A stretch of DNA of 64,000 nt, from assembly GCA_945859605.1 (NCBI GenBank), contig OX243824.1, positions 27,015,468 to 27,079,467 on the forward strand, in the 5' to 3' direction. The notes beneath the pieces are model-generated. The model was not told where the DNA came from. It made no database searches and was given only the letters and a program-made list of their open reading frames with translations. Shown here piece by piece: positions 20,690-33,800 of this stretch. The translations under genes were made by a program, and so were the position numbers. Position 1 is the stretch's first letter, and every line of letters starts with the position of its first letter. The stretch comes from Lumbricus rubellus. Its lineage: Eukaryota; Annelida; Clitellata; Crassiclitellata; Lumbricidae.

Positions 20690-21080
20690 CGCCAATCGCC
20701 TTTGCATGGGTTTTAGCGGTAGTCGTCCCCGAGTTGGATTAACGAAGAGAATTCTAGCTAAATAAAAGTCAGATCGTGGAAAATAATTTCTACTTAAATA
20801 GAAGTTGGATCGACGAAAAGATTGATGTAATATACCGGTAAATAGAAATTCGATTGATAGCTGTTGGCACTTATTGCTCAAATAGAAGCTGGATTGATTA
20901 AAGGAATTCGTGCCTAAAAGGAAACTGTATTTTAAAATGAAAAGGATTCATACCTATTGATGAACTAATTGCTGCCTAAATAGAAGCAGGATTGATGAAG
21001 TGAATTAGGCTATTGCCTAAACAGAAGATGGATTGATGGGAAAGATTCTTGCCAAACTAAAAGTTGGATTGATTAAAAAT
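20690..21080. repeat. Degenerate GAAGCTGGATTGA array
   Basis: Six or seven units of about 50-60 bp with AAATAGAAGCTGGATTGAT and variants. The kernel is the same as in the foldback at 10.5-12.4 kb (there GAAGCTGGATTGACG). Confidence 0.6.
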
Positions 21081-21317
21081 AATAATGCTGCAACGAGTGA
21101 ATAAGGTACAATGCTAAAAATACAAATTTACCAATTAGAAAAATGTACATTCAGTAGAGTACACTTTATAAGCAGTACAGTGGATAGAAAGAATTTGAAG
21201 TTTGGCAGTATTGCAACAGATGTAGAGTGGCACACTTTGTGAAGAGTTAAGTTTACATCTTCTGAAAACTGGATTAACAAAATGTATTGTAAAACCGTAG
21301 GCATGATTGAAAATCCA

Positions 21318-21361
21318 AATTTCTAAAGCCTCACTTGAAAGCTAAGCACAGGGCACCAGCT
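21318..21361 (-). repeat. Short dispersed repeat (tail family), copy 1
   Basis: The complement reads GCTGGTGCCCTGTGCTTAG then CTTTCAAGTG...CTTTAGAAAT. Other copies are at 22164-22209 and 35695-35740. Confidence 0.55.
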
Positions 21362-21504
21362 TATTTTCAAATACTCTTGCAGTATAAGATTAAAGTTTAA
21401 TTTTAATTTTTGTGTGCATGATTGTGGAAAATACAGAATTCATATAATACATTTCCATATAATTATGATTTTGAAAGGAGTAATCGTTGAGATCTTCGAC
21501 AGCA

Positions 21505-21802
21505 ATGGGCAGCGCTCGTCAGTTTGTCCTGCTTCTCTGGAAGAACTACCTTCTACAGAAACGACAGTTAACCATTACTCTTGTACAGATCATTATTCCC
21601 ATTTTGTTTGCCTCTCTGCTGATTGCATTGCGAATTCTCCCTCGCAGTGCCGATGTATCTACACCTACGACATGGAATTCTTTCAGTATACCCTCAGTGA
21701 CAAGTCTAGACCTGGGCTGCATACTCTACTACTCTCCAAATACATCATCTCTCACAAGAACCATTATGGAAGGTGTAGTACAACGAATTGAAAGCATTAA
21801 TG
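21505..21802 (+). CDS. ABCA3-like exon 1
   Basis: ATG GGC AGC begins [20 protein letters not shown], the typical ABCA N-terminus, followed by TM1. An in-frame TTG lies upstream at 21487 but ATG is preferred. Donor G|GTGGGT, phase 1. Confidence 0.9.
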
Positions 21803-24800
21803 GTGGGTACAAGAAGCAATGAACAATTATTCTCTGTCTGTATTGACAATCTTGTGAGAGCCTGTTTGATCTGTTCACATTCTTAGAAGTAGTGTCTGCT
21901 TTACTGCAGAGACTGGTGTGGTGAGAAAGTCATAGTCAGAAGTTTTAGTCTAAGGCACAATAATTATGTCTGATTACCTTCTTGACACCTTGATACTTTC
22001 TCATGTAGACTGTAGAGCCATACTGGTGCTATGTTGTAACGTAACTGTATAGGACTTATAAATGTAACTCATTTTCCCACCGACATTGCATCTGAGTTTG
22101 TTCTATAATCTCTTCTTTGTAGCTTGCTATGCTTGCATAAATTCTTCCAGTGATCGATAATAAGCTGGTGCCATGCACTTAGCTTTCAGGTGGCACTTTA
22201 TAAGTTTAGAGTGTATGATTGCAATTGCCATTCTTCAGTAACTTTTCTTGTAGTAGCAAATGCAATGTTTCTTGTTTGATTAGATTTTACTTGTACATTA
22301 TGTTTAAATATGCATATAAAAAGTATACATCACATTGCTTATATATATATATATACTAGAAGGGGTACCCGGCGTTGCCCGGGAAATTTAGGATACGACC
22401 CGCTCCGGCCACAACCCAACCACACCACACCCCCACCTCCACCCCGTACAACCCCACCCCTCCACCCACCCTACCCCCACAACACCTCCACCCCAAACCC
22501 CCACCCCGTCGACCCGCCTCCACCCTACCCCTCCACCCCACCTCTACCCCACCTCAAGTCCCACCCCACGCCGTACACACCACCCCTCCACCCACCCTAC
22601 CCCCACAACACCTCCACCCCAAACCCCCACCCCGTCCACCCGCCTCCACCCTACCCCTCCACCCCACCTCCACCCCACCTCAAGTCCCACCCCCACGCCG
22701 TACACCCCACCCCTCAACCCGGCAACAGCCCAACCACACCACACACCCCACCTCCTCCCCCACCTCCGCGCCCCAAAGCTCCACCTCACCCCATACACCT
22801 CAACCCGCCACACCCCACCCCTCCGCCACACCTCCACCCCGCCTTCACCACACCTTCAACCTTCACCCCAAACTCCCACCCTGTCTACCCACCCAGTTCA
22901 CCCGCCCCACCCTACCCCCTCCACGCTCCACACCGCCACCCCACCTCCACCCCCAAAGCTACACCCCGTACACCCCACTCCCTCCACCCGCCCCCACCCC
23001 TCCACCCGCCTCTATCCCACCCCTCCACCCCACCTCTCACCACACCCCCACCTCCACCCCAAACCCCCACCCCACCCCGTTCAACCGCCCCACCCTATCT
23101 CCTCCACCCCACCACCCCACCCTCACACTACCCTCCATCCCACCCCCACCCCAATCCCGCCCATCCCAACCCACCCCTCCACCAACCCCACCCCATCTTC
23201 GCCCCCACCCCCCTTCAACCTCCAACGGTACACCCGGTGAAATTTAATTTTTTGGAGAGAATAAAATCCCTCCCACCCCCACCCCCAAACCCACCCACCC
23301 GACCGACAACACCCCACCACACTCCGACCTAACCACCTGTACACGACCCGTGAAATTTGGGTTTTCGTGAACTTTTTTCGCCAATTATATAATGACCACA
23401 CAAGCATTTTAAAAGGTGTTTAATAAACTGCCGTCTTCGCCTCCCCCATCGTGACCCCAGTGGTGGGGGAGATTCGCCAACCACCCAACTGGGTGGTTTC
23501 GATGGCCCTCTGTCTAGGTGCAAAGTTTGAAATCAATACCTGAATTTTATGGGTTAAAAATTTGGGGGGTTTCGCCCCCCATTTTTGCCCCCATGGTGGG
23601 GGAGATTCGAAAACCCTCCAACTTTGCGTCTCATGCCCAGACGGACACATTAGTGAAGATTTGGAGTGAAAAGCTCGAAAACTGTGGAAATGCATTCCGG
23701 TCAAACAGACAGACACACACACACACATAGTTTCTTCTTTATTATTATAGATATATATATATATGTTATGTTAACTTAAATTAGAAAGTATCAGACTCTA
23801 AATATACAGGGTGCGCCAAAAAAAGTAATCCCCTACGGTTTTTAGCCCATATCATGGCCAAACATACGAATTTTTAAATGAAACTTTACAGTCTTAAAGG
23901 CAATTCATATCTACGTACAATGGTCAAATTTCAACAAAATATTTCAAACAGAACAAAAGTTATATCACTTTTAGTGAGGACACCCACCGTTTTTTGACGA
24001 TTCAAAAATGAAACGCAACAAAAACTCGGTTTTTTGCCAATATCTTGGCCAGAGGTAAGAATTTCGAAATTAAATTTTACAGTCTTAAAGACAATTCATA
24101 TTTACACACGATTGCCAGATTTCATAAAAATATTTCAAGCGCAACACAAGTTATATCACTTTTAGGGAGGTCACCCATCGTTTTTGACGATTCAAAAACG
24201 AAACGCAACAAAAAATAACAAAAACACGATTTTATTAAGTCTCATCTCAAATAACTGTTGTCAAATGAACTTGGTAGTACTTAACAACTTGTGTTCAATG
24301 TGCCCACCACCAGTGCCAACACTTCTTTTGAGTCTCTTTGCAAAGTTCTTGATGGACCTGTTGATTAATCTGACAGATTCCTTATTTACCGATTTCATTG
24401 TCATCTTGCTTAGTGACTTCTCAGTGACGTGCTGCTACGCTGGTACCCTGTTCTTTTTTAAATAGTAATAATAATGATCATCTGGCATTAACAAGGCTAT
24501 TTGATAACAAATATTTGAGATGAGACTTTTAAACAATTGTGTTTTTGCTCCTTTTTGATGCGTTACCCTTCTGAATCGTCAAAAAACGGTGGGTGGCCTC
24601 ACTAAAAGTGATATAACTTTTGTTCTGTTTGAAGTATTTTGATGAAATCTGGCCATCATGTGTAAATATGAACTGTCTTGAAGCCTGTAAAATTTCATTT
24701 CGAAATTCTTACTTCCGGCCAAGATATTGGCCAGAATAATAAGAATGGTTTTTTGTTACTTTTTGTTGCGTCGCGTTTTTGAATCATCAAAAAACGGTGG

Positions 24801-27800
24801 GTAGCCTCACTAAAAGTGATATAACTTTTGTTCTGTTTCACATATGGCGATGAAATTTGAATATTGCACGTAGATATGAATTACCTTCAAGACCTTAAAA
24901 CTGGATTTGAAAAATTTCTATTTTTGGCCAAGATATTGACAAAAATCCGTAGGGGATTACTTTTTTTGGCGCACCCTGTACATTCAAGTGTAGATTTACA
25001 CCTTGGATTTTTTGCTATTTCACTCAAGTGTCAGAAACATATTCAAAATTGTATGTTTCTTTATTTCACTAATTAGTTATAAATTTATTCTTATGTGCCT
25101 TTTAATTTTATTTTGATTGAGAATTGTGAATATGCTGAATTTCGACACTTCACTTTTTCAGAGCTGGAATAGTTGCGATTATGGCAATTGCAGTTTTAAT
25201 ACTTCGAAAGCTGTTTGATCATGGCCCTCTTATATCTAAGAAGTGCAACTAGCCTAGAGATAAGCTGACTAGAATTCTGTTTTCCTTCCTGTGTCATTTT
25301 CAGAAACAATTGGTTTTGACTCGGAAACCATTTTGGTCAGAGATTATACAGAGAGGCAGGAAAAAAATCAGTGGCTTTTCAACCAATCTGATGCAGAAGG
25401 TTTCATCAACAGCAATTCCTGCGACGTTCTTGCAGCCGTAGTTTTTCTGGAGCTGCCTGGCGCAGAGTTGGATGATTCTGGAAGAGCCAACGGTTTCAGT
25501 GTTAAGTACAAACTGCGTTTTCCGTCGACCCTTCGCACTTCAATTCCTGATCCTGGAATGCAATCCAGTCGCTGGAATACTGAGCTGGTTTTTCCTGATG
25601 TGGAGACAATTGGACCACGGGATGCCAGTGACTATGGCGGCCAACCCGGTATATATACATGAATCATTCTTTTATTAATTAGTACTGCATAATTAGTAAG
25701 TTACTAATCATGAAGTACTAATAGTAACTTTTCAATTTTTTTTATCTTAAATGAACGATGAAAGTGCTTAGAGTTGTGTAAGTGTTTGTATGTACTTCAG
25801 GTATTTAAAGTATGTTTGTATGTACTTGTAAAAACATAATATAGAGTATAGAGCCTTTGAAGTGTCTCTTTAAAATAATGAGTTCATGTACGATTTGTTT
25901 GATTTCACTTAAACTCTTAAAGAGTATATCGTGGTTTTTAACAGTTGTTAAATGTCCTTTGATGCACAAACGTTTGTAGAGAATAATTATGGTTTCTAAC
26001 AGTTGTTTATGTTCTTTTAATATTTAATAGTTCTAAGTTGACAATTGACTTATTATTATTAATAACTGAGAAGCCAATCTACCTTTAACTTTATAATTGT
26101 CTTTTAGATTATGTGGCCGAGTCATTTCTTACTCTTCAGTACAGCGTCGACATGGCTATTATTGCTGCAATTAAAAATGACAGCAGTCAACCTGATGAGT
26201 TGATTGATCTGCAGATGGAAAGATTCCCATTTCCACCATACAAGACCGACCCATTTATCGTTGTCATACAGAGACTGTTTCCGCTGCTGCTGATGTTAGG
26301 ATTGTTTCTGTGGTCGATGCTGATTGTCAGAGATATTGTCTATGAAAAGGAACAGCGTCTTAAGGTATTTGCTTGAACTAATGCTTCTCTGTTAAGCAAT
26401 AAAATAATACAAGCTGATAAGTAAGTAGGTAGGCATTTTCTTTAATGCAACCAGCTGCAGAACAGCACTCTGGAGAACAAGTATCACATATAAAATTCAC
26501 ATGGGAACCTAAAGGGGTCGTTATTATAAATATAATTAATAAATATTAAAAGCCCAGATAATTTAATTCATGTTTTTAATAAATAAAAAAATATTGTTCA
26601 AATGAGTCTATGCAGATGATGATACAAACAAATCTGAAGCCACTGACATCAGTGAAAATAATATTAGCTGTTTACACAAATACACATGGTAACCTAAGGG
26701 GGTCGTTAATGTCAATAATCAATATTAAAAAGAAAGATATTCCAATGTTTATTTATTTATTATAAAATGAATTAAATTATCTGGGCTTTTAATATTGATT
26801 TTTAAAATTCACTTTTTAATAAAAAATTTGCTTGTAAATATCATTCATGTAGGAGTCTATGCAGATGATGGGACTCGATCGGAGACTGCATTGGTTGGCC
26901 TGGTTTTCTCGTTACCTGCTTCTGCTCAGCATATCCATCGCTCTAGAGACGTGGCTGCTTGTTGCTGACATTGGCGCCGGTGGTCCGGTTCTGCATTGTG
27001 TCTCTCCACTGCTGTTGTTTGCATTCCTCATGTCCTACGTCGTGGCCACAATCGCCTTCTGCTTGGCTGTTAGCGCACTGTTCTCGAGAGGTGAGTGGTC
27101 AATGGTCAATGGTGTGTATTTTGAGTATTGAAAAGCGATTATTGTCGTCTGTCGATAGTGTTCAGATGCAGGTACAGAAGTTGAGACAGGAAATGAGCGA
27201 CAGAGATGGAGATAATCGATCTGAGTTATCAGGTGCATGCGCTCAGTCTAAAGAGCCTACCTTATCTGTTTTGTTTGTTCCCAATAACCTTTTAATAATA
27301 ATATGATTATCATGTCAAATTGTTCTATTGTGGACAATTTTCTTGGTTCAATTTCAGAAATTTGCAATTATTGAGCTTGTGTTGTTATTATGAATCAGGC
27401 TCTATGTTTTTAAATTTAATTTTTAAAATGTATCAGTGTGACATGCTTAGCATTTTCACATAAAAAAACCTACAGACCTGCAAAGTGTACCAGCTGTAAA
27501 TACAAGCACTTTTTATTGCAGCAAACTTGGCGACTGCCGTCGGCGGATTGCTATTCCTCATATCCTACATTCCGTACTTTTTTCTACAGCCACGTTATGA
27601 TTCACTGGGTTTGCCGTTGAAGGTCGTCATGTCCATTCTGTCTAATATGGCGATGGCGTTTGGGGCTCAGCTGATTGGGGAACAGGAGTCGTCAGGTGAG
27701 GAGATCTTCTCACAAATAAGTTGTTTTATGACGAGATGAGGAGAAGCGTTAATACAATGAGTCATTCGTCGGATATTTCTCGGCTTTGTTTCTGTTGCTA

Positions 27801-30800
27801 GATTAATTTTTCAACCACGAGTTTCACATTATCATTGTTCACCATGCTGTTTACTCTCAGAACGACTGCTTTACATCGTGAAATAAGTAAAATAATTAAT
27901 TGAAATTAATTGAACAAGTCAAAAATTTAATCGATGTTTAGAAATTATCGATTAATTCATCATTGAAATCTGCAGCCCGCAAAGCAAATTCACCCTGAGC
28001 AAGTCCTTCACTTGCAATTGCTCGTGTACTTGGTGTGAAACTTTGATGCAGCATCGGTGCTGTAATCGGGAGCACCTCCGAGTAGTGCTATTGAAGGGGT
28101 GCTATAGCAAATGCGAGAAATAATTAAATTAATAATATCTGCATGCCTTAGCTACATGCCAGTGTTGGAGATTGGCGCTTAAATATGTACGGTACGCGTC
28201 TATAGGTACTTGTTTTGTTTGCCTCTATTGCTTGTAAGGCGATCACTTGGAGTGCCTTACCGTTGATGCGACTGACTCGTCAAAGGATTTCACACTTCTG
28301 CATGTCTTGCTTCTGCTTTGGTTTGATGCACTGTTGTACTGCATCTTTGCCTGGTATATTGAGGCAGTGTTTCCTGGAGAATATGGTATTCCAAAGCCGT
28401 GGAACTTTCCATTTCAGGTATTAGAAGCTGTTTACATTTTAAAGACTGTTACGTGTATTTCTATGGCGGTCTTTATCATCATAATCATCATGTTGAGCAA
28501 GTGATGTGAACACTCCTTAACTGTTGACTCAGCCTTCCATTTGGCAAAATTAATGGCATTGGTAAAAGTAGCAGTAGGATGGGATAGACGCCTTGCATGA
28601 CTGCTACACAGTTAAGTTAGACTCCTATAATAATTTGTGATCACCTGTTCTTGCTATGTATTGTAGTTATACTGTGGCATGTTAGTTTGAAATTAAGCAA
28701 AGATCATTATTATTATTTCATTTGTTTTGATTTGGAAAGAGCCTGCGATTGAAGTTGACAAGTCATTCCACAGCTGCAAGTCAATTGAAACTCCTGGTAC
28801 GAAATGATGATGGATTACATGATGAGGATTCAGAGGCTGATGAATTTGTGCCTCTTGTGACTCTCTTTTCTACGGCTGATGAAGATCAGGACAAAGATAA
28901 TTTTGAGCCAGATCCAATTGGCAAGACTCCTGGAATTATGATGGATAATCTGAATAAGGTATATGAGATTGCTGAAAGATTCAATGGTTTTTGATATATA
29001 GGCAATATACACATCTTACGTACTTACCTACTTTATCTTTGCCAGCTTGTGTCGGGTACTTGTCAGTTGGAGGGGGGGGACTGTGCTCTTGATCCCTGTT
29101 TGCTTATTTATCTCCATCATGCAAAACCATGCTTTTTGTGGTTGGCCCGGCGTTATGGTCAAGTTGCACCTATTCCCTAGGTCACTCTCTGACACAATCT
29201 TTAAGAATTTTAAATTTGTTATTTTTGGCCTTGTCCAAGTCAGGAGCAGCTCTGAGTAATTTTCTTGAAGAGGTGCTATATAAATACTTGAATGAATGAA
29301 TGACCGAATATTGCCTGTTTTTAATCAGAACTTTGCAATAGAAAGGCACTGAATAATTATGATAGTTTAAGTGGTATAATGTTCCTTTAGAGCAGAGACT
29401 TCTTAACAAACTGCTCTAAAACCCAGAAAGTGTCCACTGGTGAACCTCTGATGCACATGTACGTCAATGGACACGGGTGAATAAATTTGAACAATTCAAG
29501 ATTGTTTTGCACATATTTCTGCCGTTTCAAAACTACTTTCTTTACTCTGTGTCTGTGCACTGGGAGTACCTCTGATTGGTGTGCACTGTGAGAGGCACTT
29601 TATAAATTTATATATGCAGTGCATTACGAAAGTCTGTGATCTAACTTGCAGCTCTGTAATGTAACATAAAACTGAATTTTCTTTGTACCAAAAGCCATGT
29701 ACAAATTGTACATAAGGAAGACCATCGTTTTCACAGACCTGTGCTATGATTTGTTGAAATTGCTTCTTGACATTACATTATTTGAACTTGCATAATAATA
29801 AACAATTTAATAAATAAATAAATAAATAATTTTAAATTTTATCCAGGTGTTTTGTGTTGGGTCTTCGAAAAGAATGGCTGTTGCTGGCTTGACCTTGAAT
29901 GTGTATGAAGGTCAAATAACTGTCCTTCTAGGTCACAATGGAGCTGGAAAAACTACAACTTTCTCCATTTTAACAGGTGATCTTCATATTAATTAGCAGA
30001 ATATTCTGGCAAATTTGATTGTTGATTTTTTACTGTGAAGCTGGAGGTACTTAATAAAAGTTGAATTTTTTCTTACATGTCATGCTGCTAGATTTTAGTT
30101 TAGCTTATAAATAAGCATATTTATTTATTTTATTTAATTCTCGCCATTGTTATAGCGTCCCTTCAAGCTCATTACTCAGAGGCGCTCCCAACTACAACAC
30201 GGACACTGCATCGGAATTTGACGCCGAAGCGCACGAGCAATTTCAAGCGAAGGAATTGTTCAAGGTTCCTACACGTCGGCTTGAGGTGGATTCAAACCTA
30301 GAGAATATGGCTCCAAACACAACCCACCACTACACCACCGCACCCAGCAAATGAAAAAAGTGTATTAAGGCAGATGTGTATTAAAAACACTGAACCTGCA
30401 GCCATTACTCATAGATTGTGTGTATTATTAAAGGTTTGTATCCACCGTCAAGTGGAAAGGCTGTTGTGAATGGTTTTGACATTGCGAAGAACATGGACCG
30501 CGTGCGGCACAGTTTGGGAATCTGTCCACAGACCAGCGTTCTCTTTGACAGCCTCACTGTTGAGGAACATCTGGTGTTCTTCTGTAAGGTTTGCATAATG
30601 TTTTGAATTTGTCTTTCTGAATTCTTCTAAGTGTAAATGCTTAGCATGTTTTGTTTGTTTGTTTGTATGTGCACTTGTTACAGCGCCTCTTCATGCTCTT
30701 GCTACTCAGAGGCGCTCCTGAACGCAGAGTGGACACTGCATCAGAGTTTCACGCCGCAAAGATCAGAAGTTTCGGAGAGGGTACTGGGCATTACTTCACA

Positions 30801-33800
30801 ACTAGGGCAATATACTAACGAACTCTGTGTATGAGTGTTTCTAAGTCCCTTAAATGACAGTCGTGTTCACAGTGCTTTTGAAAAGTTATGAAAATGTGCT
30901 GTACAAAAACCCAGATGCATACATACATAAGCTGTATACATATGCAAGTATATGCATACTAATATGTTTGTTCACACGTACATACCTACATAGGTGCATG
31001 TATGCATGATGTTGAAATGTACAGCTGAAAGGATCATCAGTTGTACAGACGAAAGATGAAGTTGATCAGATGATGGCTGATGTTGGTCTGCTCAGCAAAC
31101 GATCGTCTCCAGTCAGCACGCTTTCCGGAGGGATGAAGAGAAAGCTGTCCGTTGGAATTGCATTCATAGGACGATCAAAGGTCGGTCACAGACTAGCAAT
31201 TATGCAGGCAGAGATATTTTTAAATAATTGATAGATACTTGGCATATATTATTCACTGAGTATTCAGACATGGTGATAACCATACATGATCTATTGAGTT
31301 AAGACTGTCAAAACATGCATATTATCATACATCCAAATATATATCAATAGGTATATATCAATAGGACAATAGTACCCTAGAAGCTTATTTATTCACATTA
31401 CATTATGAATGGGAATGTAGAATTTTAACACATTCATGCATGACCTGTCTTATTGTGGTTTTCTTATTTATATTGTGTTGAATTTTATTACTGTACTAGC
31501 AGAATTACCCGGCGTTGCCCGGGGATTTAGGATTCGTCCCGTTCCCGGCAAATCTCCTACTTTCCTACACCCAGTTTACACTCCACCGGTACCCATCGTG
31601 GAATTTGGTTTTTCGGGAAAATTTCCTCCCCACCCCATCCCCTCTCCCAACCTCTCCACCCTCCCCCATTGTCACCGCCACCCGGTCACTCACCCCCACC
31701 TCCCTCACCCCATTGGTTTTTTGGTAAATCTATTCCCCCACCAACTGCCCTCCACATCCCACCACTCCCTACCCCCACCCACCCATCATCCCACCCATCT
31801 ACCCGCACTCCGGGAAATTTTGGGGTTTCGAGCTCCACCGGTACGCCACCCGTGAAATTTTGTTTTTCGGAAAAATATCTCCACCTCCCCAACCCCCGCA
31901 CCCCATCACCCGCCACCACACTACGATCTCCGTGCACCAGGTACACCATTCGTGAAATTTAGTTTATCGGAAAATTTCATCCCCCACCCACTCCCCCCAC
32001 CCCCTTCCCTCCCTTCCACCCCACCTCCACCTTCCAACTTCCCCGCACCACCCCACCCCACCCACCACACTCCGACCTCCACCAGTACGCCACCCGTGAA
32101 ATTTAATTTTTCAGATAATTACTCCACCCCTTCCCCAACCCCTCTCCTCCGTCCCCTCCCCCACTCCCAGACCACCACTCTCTACCCACCCACACGCACC
32201 CACACCTACCCCACACTTCCACCCACCAACACCCCCTTCCACTGGGGAATTTAGGGTTTTCGATTGTGATCTGCGAATATTGCCTAAAATTTAATGCGTA
32301 ATTATTGTAAACTGAAACCGGTTTCCGTGTCAACCGTTACCGAAGTTATTATAGGCCGCGAGTGACGTCATTCGGACTGTGGACTCTTCACTAAGCTTAA
32401 TGCGGCAGCGTGGGTGATAAAAGCTGTCTAAAACGCTAATAACTCTGGTTTTAAAGTGAATTAAAAGCTGAAAATAGTGGCGTTGACCTTAAATCTTGGG
32501 TAAGAATCAATCGAAAATATTTTGATAAACCGACGCTCTTTCATTTCCGCGCTAACTTTGGGACGAAAAGTTAAAAAATATATCCGCACAAACAAACATA
32601 AGGAAGGACAAACTTTCAGCCTTATATTATAGATATAATATTATTTATATACTTTTATTACACACCACTGTCCAATGGCCAAGCATAGTAAATAGCAATT
32701 CATTTATTCATTCATTCATATAGCGCTCCTAGTAGAATTGTAGGTGAACGCCTTACATCTAGGAGAGAAGGTTAGGACCCGTTTTTCTCTCCATTTTTCA
32801 ATGGAGGGAAATATGACTGGGAATGTAAGGCACTCTTGTAATAGCAAGGCCTTGTTATGACGCCATGTATATTTTCATAATTATTATTACTATTATTATT
32901 ATAATTATTATAGCAAATAGAACAATTTGGCCAATTCTGTCACACAACAGATGGCAGGTTGAGACTAACTGAATTCTGGTTGATTTGATCAGGTGGTTAT
33001 ATTGGATGAGCCAACGTCTGGCATGGATCCATATGCACAACGACAAACGTGGAATCTCATTCGAAAGTGTCTTCGTGGACGCACAATCCTTCTGTCGACT
33101 CATTCCATGGATGAAGCGGAGGTTCTGGGTGACAGGATTGCCATCATGGTCAATGGAGTCGTCAAATGCTGTGGCAGTCCTATGTTCCTTAAAAATAAAT
33201 ATGGTAGGAACAGATATGGTTTAATCGTCTTAGTATTTGAGGGGTGGGTCACTCCTCTTCTTCCCCTTCTCATTTTCCTTCCAACAGTTGTTTGGTTAGC
33301 TCTGTGAGTACCACTGGAGTCCAAAATGACCACAGAGGCTGTTTACATGAGCACTCCTCACTCCATATAACATACTTGATATTCAAACGAAATTTTCTGA
33401 CTTTATAGATAACCTGCTGTGTACAAAATTTCAAAGTTAAATATTGGGAAAGTTTTAGTATGATTATTCGTCAGGCATTGGCGATATATGAAAACAGTTT
33501 GACTTGCTTTTTATTGAACCACGGTGTAGCAATAGTTTTATTTATATAAAATAGCTTACAAACCTCTCGTATGAGAACAATGGCAGTGCTCATCAAACAA
33601 TACAATTCCCAATGTGACTTGTTTCTCGATACAGTACACTCTTGGCAACATCTAGAATTGTCAAAAACAGTTTGGCTTACTTTTTATTGAAACATTGTGT
33701 ATAATTATCGTTTCTATTGTCAGATTTTTAATAATAATAATATTCGTTTAATGATTCAATCTGACAGACCACAGAATGATTACAGGTACAGACAGGTTAT

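Larger units (their letters stand above)
20238..21504 (+). promoter_or_regulatory. Upstream region of the ABCA3-like gene
   Basis: By position it should hold promoter and 5' UTR, but I see no convincing TATA box or upstream exon. It contains a degenerate GAAGCTGGATTGA array (20690-21080) and a short dispersed repeat (21318-21361). Confidence 0.35.
21803..25303 (+). other. ABCA3-like intron 1 (3.5 kb)
   Basis: Holds a family B Helitron (antisense, 22356-23751), a mariner-type foldback (23807-24978) and a dispersed tail repeat (22164-22209). The remainder has no recognisable feature. Confidence 0.8.

Noticed and set aside
15265..32633. One large inverted duplication explaining the paired Helitrons
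   Set aside because: The centres of the two pairs differ (about 21.3 and 23.9 kb), flanks are not inverted copies, and each Helitron has its own A/T site.
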